Positions 23,466 through 33,139 of a DNA stretch of 64,000 nucleotides are shown here, in pieces. A model generated the notes under the pieces. That model was not told where the DNA came from. It saw only the letters and a list, made by a program, of their open reading frames with translations, and did no database searches. Within the stretch, counting starts at the first letter, position 1; each line of letters opens with the position of its first letter. Location: contig CM075773.1 in NCBI GenBank assembly GCA_037974665.1, positions 47,074,080 to 47,138,079 on the forward strand, in the 5' to 3' direction. A program made the translations under genes and the position numbers. Origin of the DNA: Ehretia macrophylla (taxonomy: Eukaryota > Streptophyta > Magnoliopsida > Boraginales > Ehretiaceae).

Positions 23466-23920
23466 GGAGTTTCAACTTGTATGCAAGAAATGCTGGAAAT
23501 TGCTTCAATATTAAAAGGAGCTACAACCAAATCATTGATAATAATTGATGAGTTGGACAAGGGAACATCTACTTACGATGGATTTGGCTTAGCTTGGGCC
23601 ATCTATGAGCACATTGTTGGAGTGATTAGAGCGCCCACTCTGTTTGCAACTCATTCTCATGAGCTAACAACATTAGCTCATAGAAACGGTGGTGATGGGC
23701 AATCTTCAGGCAAAATTGGTGTGGCAAATTATCATGTTAGTCCACACATTGACTCATAAAGTCGCAAGCTAACTATGCTTTACAAGGTTGAACCAGGTGC
23801 TTATGACCAAAGTTTTGGGATTCATGCTGCAGAGTTTGTCAACTTTCCAGAAAGTGTTGTCACGCTTGCTCGAGAAAAAGCTGCTAAGTTGGAAGATTTC
23901 TCACCTAGTTTTGTTACACC
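23466..23920 (+). pseudogene. Captured fragment: MSH2 mismatch-repair ATPase
   Basis: The piece carries the MutS-family Walker B region ([17 protein letters not shown]) and then [20 protein letters not shown] and [20 protein letters not shown]. These are the order and wording of plant MSH2, the mismatch-recognition partner of MSH6. Only the C-terminal part of the ATPase domain is present. The stretch runs across what in the host gene should be several exons, consistent with a spliced source. Confidence 0.85.
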
Positions 23921-23934
23921 AAATGATGACAAAA

Positions 23935-24084
23935 AGGTCATATTTAAGCAGAAGAGGGTGTTTGTGGAAATGCCTGAGAGAGATGTTATTGCAACTAACG
24001 CGATAATTTCGGTTTTGCGTAAATATGGGTACATTGAGGAGGCGAATGAGTTGTTTGATAGTAGGACTGAAAAAAATAGGTTTA
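23935..24084 (+). pseudogene. Captured fragment: PPR protein, piece 2
   Basis: [20 protein letters not shown] followed by EEANELFD is a PPR repeat of the PLS type. Whether it comes from the same gene as piece 1 is not clear; the two are separated by the MSH2 piece. Confidence 0.7.
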
Positions 24085-24905
24085 TTGGTAGATGTTGAAG
24101 GTTTTAATGCCGCCATGAATGAAGCAAGAGAAAGATTAAGGAACGCCCAGAATAAATGAGCTGGTGGTGCTATCATTATGGATACTGATGCTACCACGAC
24201 ATTGCACAAGAAAAGGATTCCTATAACAAATGATGGCTTCAAATTTACATGCTATCAGGACCATGAAAGTGTGATAAGAGCTATGTATATGAGGAGTGAG
24301 TTCTTGCAAAGTACTGATAGTGGTGATGAAGTTAGAATTATCCTCGCAAGTACTAGTTTCTACGCTGAGCAAGGTGGTCAGATATATGATACTGGACTTC
24401 TTGAAGGCTCTTTCGAGTCATTTAATATTTGTAATATTCAAATTTTTAGAAGCTATATTCTTCATATTGGTTCGTTTGATAGGGACAGTGGTGGTTTTAC
24501 TGTTGGTGATAAAGTGTTTGGTAAGGTTGACTATAACAGGCGTACGCTTATTGCTAACAACCATACCTGCACTCACATGTTTAATTTTGCTCTCTGGGAA
24601 GTTCTTGGAAATCATGTTGACTAGAAAGGTTCTATTGTTCTCCCTGAGAAGTTGAGATTCGATTTTGCACACAGTAAACCTGTGAAGCCCGAGGAACTGA
24701 GAAGAATTGAATCCATTGTGAATGAGCAAATAAAAGCTGAATTGGATGTTTTTTCAAAGGAGGAAACCTTGACTGATACAAAGTGAATTAACAGTTTACG
24801 AGCTGTTTTCGGACAAGTCTATCCTGACCCAGTTAGGGTTGTCTCAATTGGTCGGAAAGTGGAGGATCTCCTATCTGATCTAGATAATGAAGAATGGAAA
24901 TCAAT
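24085..24905 (+). pseudogene. Captured fragment: alanyl-tRNA synthetase
   Basis: [46 protein letters not shown] and [14 protein letters not shown] are landmarks, in the right order, of the AlaRS middle and editing region, which clears mischarged tRNA-Ala. About 820 bases are represented without visible introns, the longest captured piece. It lacks the N-terminal catalytic core. Confidence 0.85.
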
Positions 24906-24911
24906 ATTAGC

Positions 24912-25140
24912 GAAGCATGAAGTCGGCACTGGTTCATTGGGAGTTGTCTTCTAGGTGAAGTGCTTGGAAACAGGTAATGCTATTATTATAAAGAAGGTGC
25001 TGCAAGATAGGAGGTACAAGAGCAGAGAACTTCAAGTTGTGCGGTTACTTGCCCATCCTAATGTTGTGCAGATGAAGCACTGTTTCTATTCTACTACTAA
25101 AAAGAATGAGGTCTACCTGAACCTTGTCCTAGAGTATGTA
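24912..25140 (+). pseudogene. Captured fragment: GSK3/shaggy-like kinase
   Basis: [10 protein letters not shown] is the glycine-rich loop. [10 protein letters not shown] with RELQ and then [14 protein letters not shown] and LNLVLEYV match the N-lobe of plant shaggy/GSK3 kinases, including the ATP-binding Lys in IIIKK. The catalytic loop and C-lobe are absent, so it is not a kinase by itself. Confidence 0.85.
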
Positions 25141-25450
25141 TTTGAAAAAATGAAAGAACGAGGCCTAATTGCGAGATGGTGCCCTCAAGGGGAAGTCCTT
25201 AATCATCCATCGATTGCTGCATTTTTTATGCATTGTGGATGGAACTCCATGATTGAGAGCTTGGCTAGTGGTGTACCAATGATATGTTGGCCATTTTTTG
25301 CTGATCAGCCGCTTAACTGCAGATGTGCATGAACCAAATGGGATATAGGATTGGAGATCCATAGCGATGTCAATAGGGATAAAGTAGAGAAACTTGTGTG
25401 GGACTTGATTGATGGAGATGAATGAAGGTTTAAGGATACTATTGAGCAAG
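25141..25450 (+). pseudogene. Captured fragment: UGT85-like glucosyltransferase
   Basis: [15 protein letters not shown] and [17 protein letters not shown], then [13 protein letters not shown], form the PSPG box that binds UDP-sugar in family 1 plant glycosyltransferases; the wording is closest to the UGT85 group. After it, LNLEDKVLSNGGG (25473-25511) resembles the tail of a gypsy polyprotein at its polypurine tract and is probably the element's own sequence. Confidence 0.85.
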
Positions 25451-25514
25451 AAATTGTTGACTCGTACTCGGGGCTGAACCTTGAGGACAAGGTTCTTTCG
25501 AATGGGGGAGGTAA

Positions 25515-25726
25515 TATAACGACTTCACATGTCCAGTTAGTTATAACTGGAATTGGCTAATGCAATTGGTATGTGAGGTGTTGAGCTTATAAAAGGAGAA
25601 GGAAGGCACATAACAAAGGAAACAGACACTATCTTATTTCTATCTTGTTCTTATTTCTTTTAATTCTCTGTAATTTTCCTTTCTTTTATGTCTTTCTATT
25701 CTTGCTCAAAATACTAGTTCGTTAGA
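25515..25726 (+). repeat. 3' LTR of the chimeric element
   Basis: It aligns without gaps to 22423-22634 over 212 bases. It is preceded by the purine tract AATGGGGGAGGTAA (25501-25514). Confidence 0.9.
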
Positions 25727-25777
25727 TAGGGCCAAATGATTTTCTTTATTTTTACAGAAATAAGCATGAAACAATGT

Positions 25778-26080
25778 CTTACGCACCAATTGACTACCAA
25801 TATATATCATAAGGGAAAAAGGTTTTTGATATGTAGGAAGAAAGTTCCCACTTGAAGCTTATTTTATTTTTTCCACGGGAGAACAAAATCACTTTACATT
25901 AACTAGAATATTATACGAAAATAATTTTTCTTACGCACCAATTGACTACCAATATACATCATGAGGGAAAAAGGTTTTTGATATGTAGGAAGAAAGTTCC
26001 CACTTGAAGCTTATTTTATTTTTTCCACGGGAGAACAAAATCACTTTACATTAACTAAAATATTATACGAAAATAAATTT
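25778..26080 (+). repeat. Tandem duplication, period 152 bp
   Basis: The unit starting CTTACGCACCAATTGACTACC at 25778 recurs at 25930 with only a few changes. It lies in the upstream flank of membrane-protein copy B. Copies A and C carry a single related block (TATGCACCAATTAACTGCC type), so this duplication is recent and private to unit B. Confidence 0.9.
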
Positions 26081-26230
26081 CAAATTTTTTTTACATTTAA
26101 AGTGAGAATCATATCATTACACCAAATGACCTGATTGTAATCCGAAATCTTGTTTTGTCATAGGCGTTAACCTTTTTGACTTTTTAAACAAATTGGTCCT
26201 ATGATTGTTTCGTTAGGTTCCCGAATTAGG

Positions 26231-26240
26231 TCTATTTAAG
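26231..26240 (+). promoter_or_regulatory. TATA-like box of copy B
   Basis: TCTATTTAAG, about 75 bases upstream of the ATG at 26313, is equivalent to the boxes at 10666 and 58539. Confidence 0.45.
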
Positions 26241-26312
26241 CCATCCTACGTGTTTCTTAATGTACTCTTAGTTCCCCTCATCCATATAGTTTCTTAAACA
26301 AGTACTTACCTT

Positions 26313-26928
26313 ATGGCAGAAACAAGAACGTCTTATGTTCACCAACTTACTGGAGAACACTTGTATGGCCAGTCTAATGTCATCTATATGATGATTATGA
26401 ACTGTCTTTCTTTGCAAACGTACAGTATTCTGTCTACTCTCCTTACAATTTTTGCTTTCATTATCCCCGTGCTGCTAAACTTTCTGCAATTGAAATACCT
26501 AGCCAAGACTGAATCTCCGTTCGAGACCCATCTAGCAACTATATTCATCTGCATAACAAGTCTCCTCCTATTTTGCTTGGTATCTTATGTTTTGTCAAAA
26601 ATGTCATCGACCAATCCCTAACCACCTTAAGCCAAATTTGTTCAAAAAGGTATGGTGTTTTTTGGAACTCTGGGAGTAGCTGCACTATACTCCATTCTTC
26701 TCTCAGACTCTTTCCGCGCCATTCTATATTCGCTCCCCATTTGCTTTTCACCTGGTGACATTCTATACACCAAACTTTGCTCGTTTTGTGTTTTTTTTCT
26801 GGAGAGTTGTAGTTAACATTGTACAGCAGCCACACGTGCAACAAACGTTCAGGAATGTACCCTTGATTCATCAAACTAGGGTTTTGCCACATATTGATGC
26901 GTATTCAGTTGATTTACTTCCTATGTAA
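26313..26928 (+). pseudogene. Four-pass membrane protein family, copy B (pseudogene)
   Basis: It begins MAETRTSYVHQLTGEHLYGQ and stays open for 102 codons through the first two hydrophobic stretches. It then meets two in-frame stops where the other copies read NPSHCYAK, continues in the same frame (KGMVFFGTLGVAALYSI), and loses frame in a T-rich stretch near 26795 before the C-terminal tail ending at 26928. The 102-residue N-terminal half could still be translated as a two-pass protein. No introns. Confidence 0.75.
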
Positions 26929-27158
26929 CCATGGGCCGAGCGTACACTCATATAATAGGAATATCATAAAAAGGTCAGTATGTATATTTATACTGTGAGG
27001 ATGATCTAATATAATAAGTTCTTTTTTGTGGGAACAAAAAATAAGTTTCTTTTCCCTATTAAGAGTGTTCTCTCAATACAACCTCATGTTGATGTAACTT
27101 TACTATTGTGTGTAACTATAGTATTGGTGTAACAAAGTTAATGGATAAATGATATGAT
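26929..27158. other. Downstream flank of copy B
   Basis: Aligns with 11345-11590 and 59235-59480; no gene seen. Confidence 0.6.
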
Positions 27159-27620
27159 TGTTGTGATAGGCCTAGACTACTTTGGAGAACTAGAACTTAT
27201 GTAGGAAATATTTAGGAAGTGGAATAGGAGAATTTTGGAGGATCTAGAGAACTTGTATTGAAGAGAAGATTTTGCTTTTGGCTTGGTTACAAATGCTTGA
27301 AGTTGCCCCCTATTTATAGGTGTTTAGGGAGCATTCTACACACAAGATATTTTGAAAATACATAAAATATTCTAGGTAATATCCCTAGATCCTTCTAGCT
27401 AGTCGAAGATTTTTAGAATAAATTCTTTTTCTCCTAGACTGTTCTAGATAAATTTCTAAGATATTCTTCAAGACTTCTTCTAGAATTTGGGCTAAATAAG
27501 TTTTTAACTTGGGCTCTCAATTAGACCAACGTTTTCTTTCTTTTGGACCAAATAAATGTTATAACTAGCCCAATACTTGATCATGAATACTTAGCCCAAA
27601 TTCAAGTTTACTTTCCAACA
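27159..27620 (-). mobile_element. Copia-like solo LTR
   Basis: On the minus strand it starts TGTTGGAAAGTAAAC and ends CCTATCACAACA, 462 bp, with exact 5 bp target duplications ATGAT (27154-27158, 27621-27625). Paralogous flanks at 11573-11600 and 59470-59500 are uninterrupted here, which proves insertion into unit B after duplication. A TATA box CCTATAAATAGG on the minus strand (about 27310-27321) sets the orientation. Superfamily is inferred from LTR size and start only. Confidence 0.8.
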
Positions 27621-27734
27621 ATGATTCCACGTTTTGATGGGTTTATGTTTTTGTTTTTGGTCACACGTTTTGATGGTTTGATGTATCCACTTAAATTTTG
27701 GAACTTCGATCAGTAGTTGATAGATCTTTTAGTA

Positions 27735-28151
27735 GCGTAATTTATCAAATTGGTCCTAAATCTTTGTTTTTTTTTAATATTTAAGTCCCCTATCTTTCAT
27801 TTTTGACAAAATGTTCTTTCATCTTTCATTTTGGTGACAATCGTTAGTCGTTAGAGCCAAATCTGTCGAAAAAATAATGTTAGTGAACACGTGGATGACA
27901 CGTGGCCGCAAAATTCACAAATCTTCAAGAGGAAAATTGTCACGCGGTAAAATATTAGCATCCTAAAGTTTATGAATTTTGCAACACGTGTCATTCACGT
28001 ACTCACTAACGTTATTTTTTGATAAATTTTGCTCCAAGGATTAATGGCTGTCACCAAAATAAAAGATGAAGGACCATTTTATCCAAAATGAAAGATAGGG
28101 ACTTAAATGTCAAAAAAGATAAAAATCTAGGATCATTTCGATAAATTACCC
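27735..28151. mobile_element. MULE-type MITE, almost all inverted repeat
   Basis: Starts GCGTAATTTATC and ends, inverted, GGGTAATTTATC. The two arms match for about 180 bases each, so the 417 bp element is nearly a full palindrome. Flanking 9 bp repeats CTTTTAGTA (27726-27734) and TTTTTAGTA (28152-28160). Paralogous sites near 11650 and 59530 lack it. No coding capacity. An RNA from it would fold into one long hairpin. Confidence 0.85.
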
Positions 28152-28160
28152 TTTTTAGTA

Positions 28161-28956
28161 TTTGAAGGTTTGGTTAGTTGCAGTACAACAGATAATACTA
28201 ATTGGGATTTAATGCTTTAACAACATAATAACCTCAGAGATCCATGATAGTGAATAACTCAAATCATTTCATCACTATCAATCTCCTCAATAATGTTATT
28301 GTTATGTTGTGATTTTTGTTGGAGAAGTTGAGTTTTGATATAAGTGAAAGAGCATATTACACTCAATCTTTGAATGGGCCCTACTAGATCAAATGGGAAG
28401 GTTTGGGTACCATCACATTCCTCTTTTAGCGTAGATGAACGTGGTATATTTATATGTCAAAAATGAATTAAAGATGTATGAGAAATTAAGGGCTAAAGTG
28501 AATGATATGCGAGATATCCCTTAGGTGAAAAAGTGTGAAGAAGAGGGTTTTTGCAATCACACATAAAAGTGGGAACTCTCACCATAGTGGGTTCGGGTAA
28601 AATATACCGCGTGCGCGCCTGGCCCGGGTCAGGGTGAAGGCGAGGCGAGGGTAATAGCACATACCATTTCTCAGTGGTTCATCACACATTTCAGAGCAAT
28701 AGATAGGCACATTCTGGCATAGCATAGCATAGTTGAGAGAGTCAATGTTTGTTTTTATTAATTACAAGGTTTGCACCTACGTTTATAATGTTTAGGGATT
28801 TAAATGAAAAATGTCGCTGTGTTTCTTACTTTTTGCGTGCATGCTTAACAGAGAGATCTTTGTTTTAGGAATACAAAAAGAAGATGATAAACGGGTAACA
28901 AAGAAAGAGTCACCATCTATATATTACAACTTGTATAAATTAATAACATATGTTGA
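28161..28956. other. Downstream flank of unit B with a GC-rich block
   Basis: The segment 28560-28760 holds a GC-rich block (CGCGTGCGCGCCTGGCCCGGG near 28608) shared, much diverged, with 60180-60360. The stretch 28320-28500 matches 59930-60130. No gene is seen. Confidence 0.5.
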
Positions 28957-29723
28957 ATAATAAAACTTTTCAGTCCCAATTTGGGACTAATGTAAAAAAA
29001 AAATCTCTATAAACTTATAAAAGAATACATTTAAAATATTTTCTTTATATTTTATAGATCCAAATATTTTATAAATTAATAATTAACTAAAAATTACATA
29101 ATGAATTAATTATAAGGTTTTCCTAAAATATGAACAAAAGTAGCTTGTCTTTTACTAAAGTTTAAATCTAGTTGAATCTCATCTTTAATTGTTCGTAATG
29201 TGCCTAAAAGTCCTAGGGTGACTTTTTTGTATTGCAACAAAAAATTTTGAAGTGTTATTGATTCTTTGAATGTTTTCTTACATAACACTGCTTCCAAAAA
29301 GTTGTGTATAATCAACAACTTCATATTGAGAGCTCCCTATCATTTTATCATTTATCTTATCTACGCTCAAAATCTATGTATTGGTGTCAATGATCTCATT
29401 TACACCTAAATAACATTTGCTTTGATACGATATACAATATACAAAATATTGCATGTACGTAATTGTTTTGATAAAGTTACTATTTTGTATCTTTATGCTA
29501 ATTATATATAATTTGAAGAAATCTTAATTGGTTACATAAGTATTCAGATAGTACTTTAAATCCTAACTTGATCATTTGATGTGATAATATGCGTACTTTT
29601 AAGTCAAAAAAATTAAAAATATCTTTATAAAATAATAATTATTAATTTATTTATACATTAATATCTCGATAAATTAATAGAATTATGTAGTTGTAACACT
29701 ATTAATTTAAAGAGGTTCTACTG
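28957..29723 (-). mobile_element. Pogo/Tigger-like element remnant, left of a pair
   Basis: Inverted ends of the type CAGTAGAACCTCTTTAAATTAATA lie at its right edge, with a decayed partner on the left, and a TA follows (29724-29725). The minus-strand frame 29324-29106 (EIQLDLNFSKRQATFVHILG near its end) reads like the C-terminus of plant pogo-type transposases (CENP-B/jerky-like DDE proteins). The rest of the transposase is gone. TA flanks and the TIR agree with Tc1/mariner-pogo elements. Confidence 0.65.
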
Positions 29724-29725
29724 TA

Positions 29726-30395
29726 TAGTAGAACCTCTTTAAATTAATAGCGTTGGGACCACCAAATTCTATTAATTTAGCGAGATATTAATTTATCAAT
29801 AAATTAATAACTATTAATTTATCGATAAATTAATAACTATTAATTTATAGAGATATTTTTATTTTTTTGGTTTTATAATAAACATATTATGATTATGATG
29901 TTTTTTTTTTTTGAAAAGTGACTTGTATTTTTTCGGTCCAATTTGAAAAAATAAGTAATGAGAATAGAAGACAAAATTTAATTTAGTATTAAAACAAAGT
30001 TTCTCTAATTTCGTATTCAAGTTCTTGTAGGATTAGGATGAGAACTAATTTCTCTAATCTTGTATCTTAATCCTTGTAGAATTATCTCAATTTTTTCTCT
30101 TTAAATAATTAAATATAAGATTCAACTAGATTTGAAGTTCAACAAAAGACAAGTTACTCTTGATTCAAGTTTTAAAGAAACCTCATAGTCAATTTATTAT
30201 GTACGTTTTAGCTAATTATTAATTTATGAAATATTTGGGTCAATAAAATACAAAGAAAATCTTTTAAATGTATTATTTTATAATTTTATCGAATTTATTA
30301 ACTTTTTACACTGGTCTCAAGTAGGGACCAGATATTTTTATTAATTAAAGGAAATTATTAATTTATCGAGTATTAATTTAAAGAAATTTTATTGT
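29726..30395 (+). mobile_element. Pogo/Tigger-like element remnant, right of a pair
   Basis: It starts TAGTAGAACCTCTTTAAATTAATA, facing away from its neighbour, and ends with the inverted partner ATTTAAAGAAATTTTATTG, followed by TA (30396-30397). A plus-strand frame at about 30122-30190 reads QLDLKFNKRQVTLDSSF, the same transposase C-terminus as in the left element. Internally deleted and dead. Confidence 0.65.
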
Positions 30396-30397
30396 AT

Positions 30398-30742
30398 TTG
30401 TTAAGTTTGTATGTCTTTTTAAGTATCACAAAAGAAGAAAATAAACGAGTAATAAAGAAAAGTAACAAAGAATTTTTCGTAAATGAAACTACTACTCTAT
30501 ATTTTGAATTTTAACGAAACTTGAAATAGAAAAAATAAAGGAAAGATAAAACAAATGAAGTACATGTTAAATAAAGCCAAAACAATAATGACAAAAGCCC
30601 ATGGAAGATTAAACTTACGGGACCGGTTTTTTGCGCAGGTGCCGGTCAGCTTTTGTTGTTCTGACCTTGTCCAAATTATAGTTAAGTATGTCTACTCGTT
30701 ACTTCACATACTACTATAAATCACTCCCCTCATTCATATTTC
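30398..30742. other. Spacer before gene scrap D
   Basis: The part 30400-30460 resumes the unit interrupted by the pogo pair (matches 62338-62410). No gene seen. Confidence 0.5.
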
Positions 30743-30829
30743 ATGGCTGAAACAAGAAGAAGCCATTTTCTTCACCAGCTTACTATTGGAGAAAAAATGT
30801 ATAGCCAGATACGGATTTATCATTTATGA
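30743..30829 (+). pseudogene. Membrane-protein family, N-terminal scrap D
   Basis: ATG and MAETRRSHFLHQLTIGEKMY align with the family N-terminus; the similarity stops after codon 22 and the frame ends at 30829. The hydrophobic part is missing. Confidence 0.65.
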
Positions 30830-31041
30830 ATCAGATATTCAACCTGATATGGCCTTAAAATGATGAATTGTGCAATTACTAAAATACCCCAAATGAGAAA
30901 AGGAAAGCCATTAGCACCAGTCCACTTATCATGATCTTCAACATTTACTATAAATAGCATTAGGAAAGTGATAAAAGGTAATGGATAAATCTTACTTTTA
31001 AATTTATCATCATTTCGTTCGATACTTACCCGAGCCAACAC
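30820..31041 (-). other. Short membrane-like frame of unknown nature
   Basis: A 73-codon minus-strand frame starting MLARVSIERNDDKFKSK has two hydrophobic stretches around an acidic and basic loop (VEDHDKWTGANGFPFLIWG). It looks less random than other frames here and overlaps the end of scrap D on the other strand. I do not recognise it; it could be a captured piece of a membrane-protein gene or chance. Confidence 0.25.
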
Positions 31042-31678
31042 GCTAATTCTCTCACCCGAGGAAGAACGCGAGAGATAATACCCGTTGTCCCTTTTCTATA
31101 TTTGTGTTGGACCTCAACTCGCTCAAGGACAAGGCAGGTCAAGCTCGACTCGGCGCATTTTATATCCAACACAACCTATTTTATAATTCAATTTATAATT
31201 AACAGAAACTCACATAATGGAGAAATATTCCAACAATACAAAATGATAAAATTCTATTATATATTAGAAAATCCAATTACTGCATAACATATAGTACATA
31301 AGACTTCAACAATAGCACAAGTCATGCTTCGAGAATTGACAACCTTCCAAAATCTGTGCTATTATTAATGGAGAAAGATTTTAGAAGTGAAATATTTTTT
31401 CGTTTGGCTTAGTTTCCAGGTTTTTGCCTCCCTCAAAGCAAAATGATAATAATAATAATAATAACCAACAGGATGCTGGCGACGATTACTAAGATGGTCC
31501 ATAACCTAATCAGAACGCAATCAAAGAAAGCAGAACTTTCCTATGGATCATGCTTAAAAATCGATTATTACATTAGTTTAAAATTGGAAGAAAAATGGTG
31601 AGTTATACCCACTGTTGATCGTACAGACGTTATTCGATGTGTGGGGCCAAATCGATTATCGTCTTTTCTAGAGTCTGA
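31042..31678. other. Spacer, no gene seen
   Basis: A moderately GC-rich stretch (31020-31170) has Ser/Arg-type repeats of CTCG and CCCGAG; its origin is unknown. An AAT microsatellite lies at 31446-31465. Confidence 0.4.
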
Positions 31679-32602
31679 TGTTTTTTTTTTTTTTTGCTGG
31701 GTCAGTAAGAAGATTTTATTCCACTATAAAAAAAAATGGTTAACCATATACAAGAGAAAAAAAAAACCAAAAAAACCTCCTGAAACTACACAAGTAGATC
31801 ACCAAGCTTCCATATGTTACAAATTTCTCTATTGAATCTATTGTTTCTAAAACTCCTTCTAGACATCAGTGTATATCGTATATCATTTGAGATAAATTTA
31901 ATAACCTGTTCCTCATTTGCAACTGCATTTATGAAAATCCTTGCATTACGCTCTCGCCACAAATGATAAATGCAAGCACAAAACATAAGTTTAACAATAG
32001 ATCCCTACAATGTCTTCCTTTTTGCAAAAATACTGCAGCCTTGTACTATTCTATCCCATTGGACACCCAGTGTTTTGATTCTTGCTTTTTTTGCACAGCT
32101 TCTCCAAACTCTTCTACTAAACGAACATTCAAAGAAAAGGTGGTCCCTTGTTTCCAAGACCATATTGCAAAGAGTACAAACCCCATGAATTTTGAAAGCC
32201 CCAACACATGAGACGATACCATGTTGGCAACCTATCAAGGATAGCTAGCCAAGAACAAAAACTATGCTTTGGTATATGATAGTTTTTCCATAGCAAGTGA
32301 AACCAAGGCACTTTTGCATGGCATTGTCTAACTTCTTCCCAAGTAGCTTTGGTGTTAAAGCTGCCATTACAACCACCTTCCCAAAAGATGTGGTCGTCCC
32401 TGTTGGGGTCAATCTCCACCTGGAAAGGATCAAGAGAAACCAAGCATCTAGGCCAACGAAGTGAATCCCTTCTAATAACCACACAAACTTTGCTTTGCAA
32501 ACCAATGCATGAGGCAGTGATGGTATCATGATGAATATGATGAGAAAGTTGTCCCAAAGGGTGCCAAGAATCCCACCACAAGAAAGTTGGTGTTTTCTTT
32601 CT
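31679..32602 (-). mobile_element. LINE 3' end with zf-RVT domain and poly-A
   Basis: On the minus strand the reading goes from ATWEEVRQCHAKVPWFHLLW and IPKHSFCSWLAILDRLPT (the linker before the zinc-binding domain), through CTLCNMVLETRDHLFFEC, to FCACIYHLWRERNARIF, in three frames. A 3' end with AATAAAA and a poly-A (T run at 31680-31695) follows. This is the longest LINE coding remnant here, 5'-truncated at a MITE-like element. Frameshifts lie near 32130-32240 and 31980-32010. Confidence 0.8.
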
Positions 32603-33139
32603 GGAAACATTAGATAAATGGTCCCTATTGTTTTATCAAAATTTTAAATTTATTTTTTATTGTTAAAAATTAGTGATAACGTATCAGTTTGGTTTTGTAA
32701 TTTGAATTTTAAAGTGTTGTATTTTGATTTTTGAAAACAGTGTTTGTTATAGCTTAGGATTATCTTTTTGATAAGATTTTATAGTCCTCTGTTAATATAA
32801 ATATGTTGTACACTGTATGTTCTCAATTTAATTTTTATTATTATTTTAAAGATTTTAAATTCGTCCCTATTATTTAAAATCGGTCAACTTAATCTTTATT
32901 ATTTTTTAAAAATAATTTAGACTCTATTATTTCTTAAAAAAATCAATTTAGTCTTTACATGTGATTCCATTTGGGGACTAAACTAAATTTTTTTAGGAAA
33001 TAGTACGGACTAAATTTATTAACTTTAAATAATAAAGACGAATTTAAATTTTTTAAAAAATAATAGAGAATAAATTGACTAATTTTAAATAATAAAAACA
33101 AATTAAAATTTTAAGGAAACAATAAACGTGACATTTTCC
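32603..33139. repeat. Palindromic MITE-like element, copy 2 with an insert
   Basis: Related to 21931-22227 at both ends and through most of its inverted blocks. About 150 extra bases at 32677-32830 are not in copy 1. The right flank to about 33295 also matches that of copy 1. Confidence 0.6.

Larger units (their letters stand above)
22423..25726 (+). mobile_element. Chimeric LTR retroelement carrying pieces of several host genes
   Basis: Exact 5 bp target duplications TAGGG flank it (22418-22422, 25727-25731). Direct LTRs of 212 bp differ at about 13 positions, about 6 percent, which suggests an insertion a few million years old under usual plant clocks. A PBS-like site follows the 5' LTR and a purine tract precedes the 3' LTR. 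There is no recognisable reverse transcriptase or integrase. The interior is, in order, a Tyr/Gln-rich leader and pieces of a coiled-coil protein, a PPR protein, MSH2, a PPR protein, alanyl-tRNA synthetase, GSK3/shaggy kinase and a UGT85-like glucosyltransferase, all plus strand and apparently without introns. The reading frames are interrupted at several places; I treat it as a fossil. Capture of spliced transcripts by template switching during reverse transcription is inferred. Confidence 0.9.

Noticed and set aside
23466-25450. Reading MSH2, AlaRS, GSK3 and UGT as resident host genes
   Set aside because: Each is a short internal piece, joined to others between matching LTRs and with interrupted frames. 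They are captured fragments in a fossil element.
22831-25500. Pack-MULE as the capturing element
   Set aside because: No long inverted ends or 8-9 bp repeats; instead direct LTRs, a PBS-like site and a 5 bp duplication.
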